This document shows positions 35,381 to 38,013 of a stretch of DNA of 38,013 nt, piece after piece. The notes beneath the pieces are model-generated. The model worked only from the letters and a program-made list of their open reading frames with translations. It did not search any database and had not been told where the DNA came from. The stretch's first letter is position 1; every line of letters begins with the position of its first letter. This DNA is from Acetobacteraceae bacterium (GTDB lineage Bacteria; Pseudomonadota; Alphaproteobacteria; Acetobacterales; Acetobacteraceae): the NCBI GenBank assembly GCA_031291795.1, contig JARLIJ010000081.1:1-38013 (forward strand), given 5' to 3'. Position numbers and translations under genes: made by a program.

Positions 35381-36663
35381 CGGACAGCAAGATCGCCTTC
35401 GTGCACGGCCGCCGGGTATGGGACAGCCGCGGCCGTCCCACCGTAGAGGCCGACGTATTGCTGGAAGGCGGTGCGGTCGGTCGTGCCATTGCGCCGGCAG
35501 GCGCCTCTACCGGCAGCGGCGAGGCGCTGGACCTGCGCGACGGCGGCGATGCATTCGGCGGCTACGACGTCCGCCACGCGGTCGAGAACGTGAATACCGA
35601 GATCGCACATGCCGTGATCGGCCTCGATGCGACCAACCAGGCGGCGCTCGACCAGCGCCTGATCGCGCTCGATGGCACACCGAACAAGTCCCGCCTGGGC
35701 GCCAACGCCGTGCTCGCGGTGTCGATGGCCACGGCACACGCCGCCGCCGCCGCGGCCGGCCAGCCGCTATACCGCTACCTCGGCGGGCCGGAGGCAGACC
35801 TGATCCCGCTGCCGCAGATCCAGATCTTCGGCGGCGGCGCCCATGCCGGGCGGCGCGTCGACATCCAGGACTTCATGGTGATGTGCCCGGCCGCCGACAG
35901 TTTCGCGCAGGCCCTGGACTGGACCGCCGAGGTCTATCGCGCCGCCGGCAAGCTGATGGCCGAGGCCGGCACCCTGGCCGGTGTCGCCGACGAGGGCGGT
36001 TGGTGGCCGGTGTTCGCCACCAATGAGCAGGCGCTCGACATGCTGGTCCGCGCCATCGAGCGTGCTGGCTTCCGCCCTGCCGAGCAGGTCGGCATCGCGC
36101 TCGACATCGCGGCCTCGGAGTTCGGCCATGGCGGGATATACAAACTGGCGCTGGAGGACCGCGCACTCGACACCGGCGGCATGATCGACCTGCTTGGCGG
36201 CTGGCTGCGCCGCTACCCGATCCTGTCGATCGAGGACCCGCTGGCCGAGGACGATGCCGATGGCTTCGCCGCCTTCACCCGCGCGCATGGCGAGAAGGTA
36301 CAGATCGTCGGCGACGATTTCCTGGTCAGCGACGCCGCCCGGGTGCGCGAGGCCGCCGCCCGCGGCGCCGCCAACACCGTGCTGTTGAAGCCCAACCAGC
36401 GCGGCACGCTGACCGAAACCCTCGCCGCCTGGGATGCCGCCTGCGAAGCCGGCTACGGCGGCATCGTCTCCGCCCGCTCCGGCGAAACCGAGGACACCAC
36501 GATCGTCCACCTCGCGGTCGGCTGGGGCGCCGGCCAGCTCAAGGTCGGCAGCTTCGCCCGCAGCGAGCGCATGGCGAAATGGAACGAGGCGCTGCGGGTG
36601 GAGGAAGCCCTTGGCGCGCGTGCCCGGTTCGCTGGCGGGACCATGCTGGGATCCAGCCACTGA
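35377..36663 (+). CDS. enolase-like protein with altered active site
   Basis: 428 residues, full enolase length and fold. Mg ligands are kept: D243, E286 and D313/D314. The catalytic pair K338 (yeast K345) and E206 (E211), together with K389 (K396), H156 (H159), loop S44 (S39) and the phosphate-binding R367-S368 (R374-S375), are kept. Two substrate-site positions change: A366 stands for H373 (SARSGETED instead of SHRSGETED) and D165 for E168 (QDFM instead of QEFM). DEGGWWP also replaces DEGGFAP. So it probably performs an enolase-type elimination on an analogue of 2-phosphoglycerate. It overlaps the kinase (4 bp) and the dehydrogenase (1 bp). It is unlikely to be the glycolytic enolase. Confidence 0.9.
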   Translation: MTDSKIAFVHGRRVWDSRGRPTVEADVLLEGGAVGRAIAPAGASTGSGEALDLRDGGDAFGGYDVRHAVENVNTEIAHAVIGLDATNQAALDQRLIALDGTPNKSRLGANAVLAVSMATAHAAAAAAGQPLYRYLGGPEADLIPLPQIQIFGGGAHAGRRVDIQDFMVMCPAADSFAQALDWTAEVYRAAGKLMAEAGTLAGVADEGGWWPVFATNEQALDMLVRAIERAGFRPAEQVGIALDIAASEFGHGGIYKLALEDRALDTGGMIDLLGGWLRRYPILSIEDPLAEDDADGFAAFTRAHGEKVQIVGDDFLVSDAARVREAAARGAANTVLLKPNQRGTLTETLAAWDAACEAGYGGIVSARSGETEDTTIVHLAVGWGAGQLKVGSFARSERMAKWNEALRVEEALGARARFAGGTMLGSSH

Positions 36664-37595
36664 TGAAAATCGTGTTCCACAGCGCTGCCGGCCCCGATCT
36701 GGCGGCGCGACTGGACGCGATTCCCGATCTGGACATCACCGCCTGCCCCGAGGCCGACGACGCCCTGCTGGCCCGCCTGCTGCCGGACTGCGATGCGTTG
36801 TGGCACGTTCTGAAGCCATGCACCGCCGCGATGATCGCCGCGGCCCCGAAGCTCCGGCTGATCCAGAAGATCGGCGTCGGCGTGAACACGATCGACCTGG
36901 AGGCAGCCAGGGCGCGCGGCATCCCGGTCTGCAACCTGCCAGGGACGAATTCCCGCGCGGTGGCGGAACTGGCGCTGACCCTGATGCTGACGGCGCTGCG
37001 CCGCGTGACGCGGTTCGATGCGGAACTGCGGGCGGGCATCTGGTCGAACCCGGACTTGCGGGACGGCATCGGGGAGTTGGGCGGACGCGTTGTCGGGCTG
37101 GTGGGTTACGGCGCCGTGCCCCGAATCCTCGCCCCTGTCCTGACCGCGCTTGGCTGCCGGCTGATCTACCACGCGCCGAGGCAGGTTGCCGACCCGCCGG
37201 GGCCGTGGCGGACGCTGGCGGACCTGCTGGCGGAGGCCGACCTGGTCAGCCTGCACGTGCCGCTGACACCGCAGACCACGCACATGATCGACACCGGCGC
37301 GCTGGCGCGGATGAAACCCGGTGCGGTGCTGGTGAACACCGCCCGCGGCGAGTTGGTGGACCAGCCGGCGCTGACCGCGGCTCTGCGCGACCGACGGCTG
37401 GCCGCGGCCGGGCTGGACGTGTTCGACGGCGAGCCGATCGACCCTGCCGACCCGTTGTTGACGCTGCCGAACGTGGTGGTGACACCGCATGTCGCCTGGC
37501 TCAGCACCGGCACGTTCGACCGGAGTTTTGCACTCGCCGCGGAGAACTGCCGGCGAGTGGCGGCGGGAGAAGAGCTGCTGCACCGGGTGGTGTAA
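36663..37595 (+). CDS. D-2-hydroxyacid dehydrogenase (operon-linked)
   Basis: 310 residues, NAD(P)-dependent. The catalytic residues are R228 (NTARGE), E257 (FDGEP) and H276 (VTPHVAW). The cofactor motif GYGAVP (148-153) has Pro where the third Gly normally stands. After the second strand the sequence is YHAPRQ, without the usual Asp that selects NAD, so NADP use is possible. The catalytic domain (about 1-100) is of phosphoglycerate-dehydrogenase type. The ATG overlaps the enolase-like stop (TGATG), showing translational coupling. The paralogue at 8198-9166 is a distant subtype. It probably reduces or oxidises the product or precursor of the kinase/enolase steps. Confidence 0.9.
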   Translation: MKIVFHSAAGPDLAARLDAIPDLDITACPEADDALLARLLPDCDALWHVLKPCTAAMIAAAPKLRLIQKIGVGVNTIDLEAARARGIPVCNLPGTNSRAVAELALTLMLTALRRVTRFDAELRAGIWSNPDLRDGIGELGGRVVGLVGYGAVPRILAPVLTALGCRLIYHAPRQVADPPGPWRTLADLLAEADLVSLHVPLTPQTTHMIDTGALARMKPGAVLVNTARGELVDQPALTAALRDRRLAAAGLDVFDGEPIDPADPLLTLPNVVVTPHVAWLSTGTFDRSFALAAENCRRVAAGEELLHRVV

Positions 37596-38013
37596 GGCTT
37601 GGACCCAGCGTAAGGCAGAGCGGCGGCAGCAAGGTGGCCGGGGCGTGGCTGGGTCTGCAGCCGCCCTGATCCGGTGGCCTACGATGTCGGCGGGCCGGGC
37701 GGCGTGCTCCTCGATGCGGCCGGGCGGGACCGGCAGAACCTGCCGATGCACGACGGCCCCGGACCAGCGCAGCACCGCATTTCAACACGGAGGACGGAAG
37801 GCGAGGGCCACTGAGGGCCACGGAGAGACTGTGCCGCGTGATTGGCCCGAGGCCTCTCCCGCAGCACGCGGCCTCCGTGGCCCTCGCCTTCCGTCCTCCG
37901 TGTTGAAATGCGGTCTCGCCAGGACCCCAGGCGCCGGGAAAGTCGGCGTGCCGATAGCGATCCGGCGCGCGGGGCCTGTCACACCGCTCAGCGATCGGCG
38001 TTCGGTCGCGTGA
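37596..38013. other. distal intergenic region
   Basis: No supported gene. The only clear element is the 139-bp foldback at 37775-37913. The last 100 bp are GC-rich and uninformative; they could be the start of the next region. Confidence 0.5.
37775..37913. repeat. large foldback element with perfect 37-bp inverted arms
   Basis: Bases 37775-37811 are the exact reverse complement of 37877-37913. The 65-bp centre contains a second 8-bp arm pair (37833-37840 with 37865-37872) and a direct 9-bp repeat of GAGGGCCAC (37803-37811, 37813-37821). It lies 180 bp past the operon end. The arms contain CACGGAGGACGG-type sequence of the kind seen in dispersed repeats of other genomes (recollection, not checked). 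It may be a mobile miniature element or a strong terminator. Confidence 0.85.

Overview
This 38 kb window is very GC-rich chromosomal DNA from an alphaproteobacterium, most likely an Acetobacteraceae or close Rhodospirillales relative. The family call is inference. It rests on the codon bias, on the SUV3-like helicase / S4 protein / 7Fe ferredoxin / CarD block, on dnaA next to rpsT, on two DUF1127 genes, and on a molybdenum hydroxylase-cytochrome c operon of the kind acetic acid bacteria use as a periplasmic aldehyde dehydrogenase.

Layout. 1-273: tRNA-Trp (cut by the window edge) and tRNA-Gly on the minus strand. 359-1208: a small hypothetical gene, an AT-rich intergenic stretch with two matching palindromes, and a 56-residue single-pass membrane protein. 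1273-9709: class III aminotransferase, DUF1127 protein, aminopeptidase P with an EamA exporter, a secreted PRC-barrel protein with a long Ala/Pro tail, an MFS permease, a D-2-hydroxyacid dehydrogenase and one doubtful small ORF. 9823-13686: a three-gene operon for a periplasmic Mo/[2Fe-2S]/triheme dehydrogenase. 13757-16167 (minus): htpG preceded by a DUF2442/DUF4160 pair. 16262-20547: helicase, S4 protein, ferredoxin and CarD. 20697-23887 (minus): tandem-domain universal stress protein with an FNR/FixK-like box upstream, then dnaA and rpsT. 24048-29563 (minus): M81 metallopeptidase, SelA-like PLP enzyme and GMC oxidoreductase behind a LysR regulator, which looks like a catabolic cluster. 29671-31822: a double-DUF1127 protein and a second GMC oxidoreductase. 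31979-37595: carbamoyltransferase, APH-type kinase, enolase-like protein and D-2-hydroxyacid dehydrogenase. The window ends in a 139-bp foldback repeat.

The best candidate for an undescribed system is the last gene block. The kinase, enolase-like and dehydrogenase genes are translationally coupled by 4-bp and 1-bp overlaps, and a NodU-type carbamoyltransferase lies 132 bp upstream, divergent from a GMC oxidoreductase. The enolase-like protein keeps the metal ligands, the catalytic Lys/Glu and the phosphate-binding Arg-Ser of enolase. At two active-site positions it differs: Ala stands where His373 (yeast numbering) is expected and Asp where Glu168 is expected. The arrangement suggests a small-molecule pathway: carbamoylation, phosphorylation, elimination of a 2-phospho-hydroxyacid analogue, then a redox step. 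No product can be named from sequence alone.

Start sites of special note: the S4 protein has no ordinary start codon before its conserved N-terminal motif; the Mo subunit probably starts at GTG; and the LysR and carbamoyltransferase genes look leaderless.
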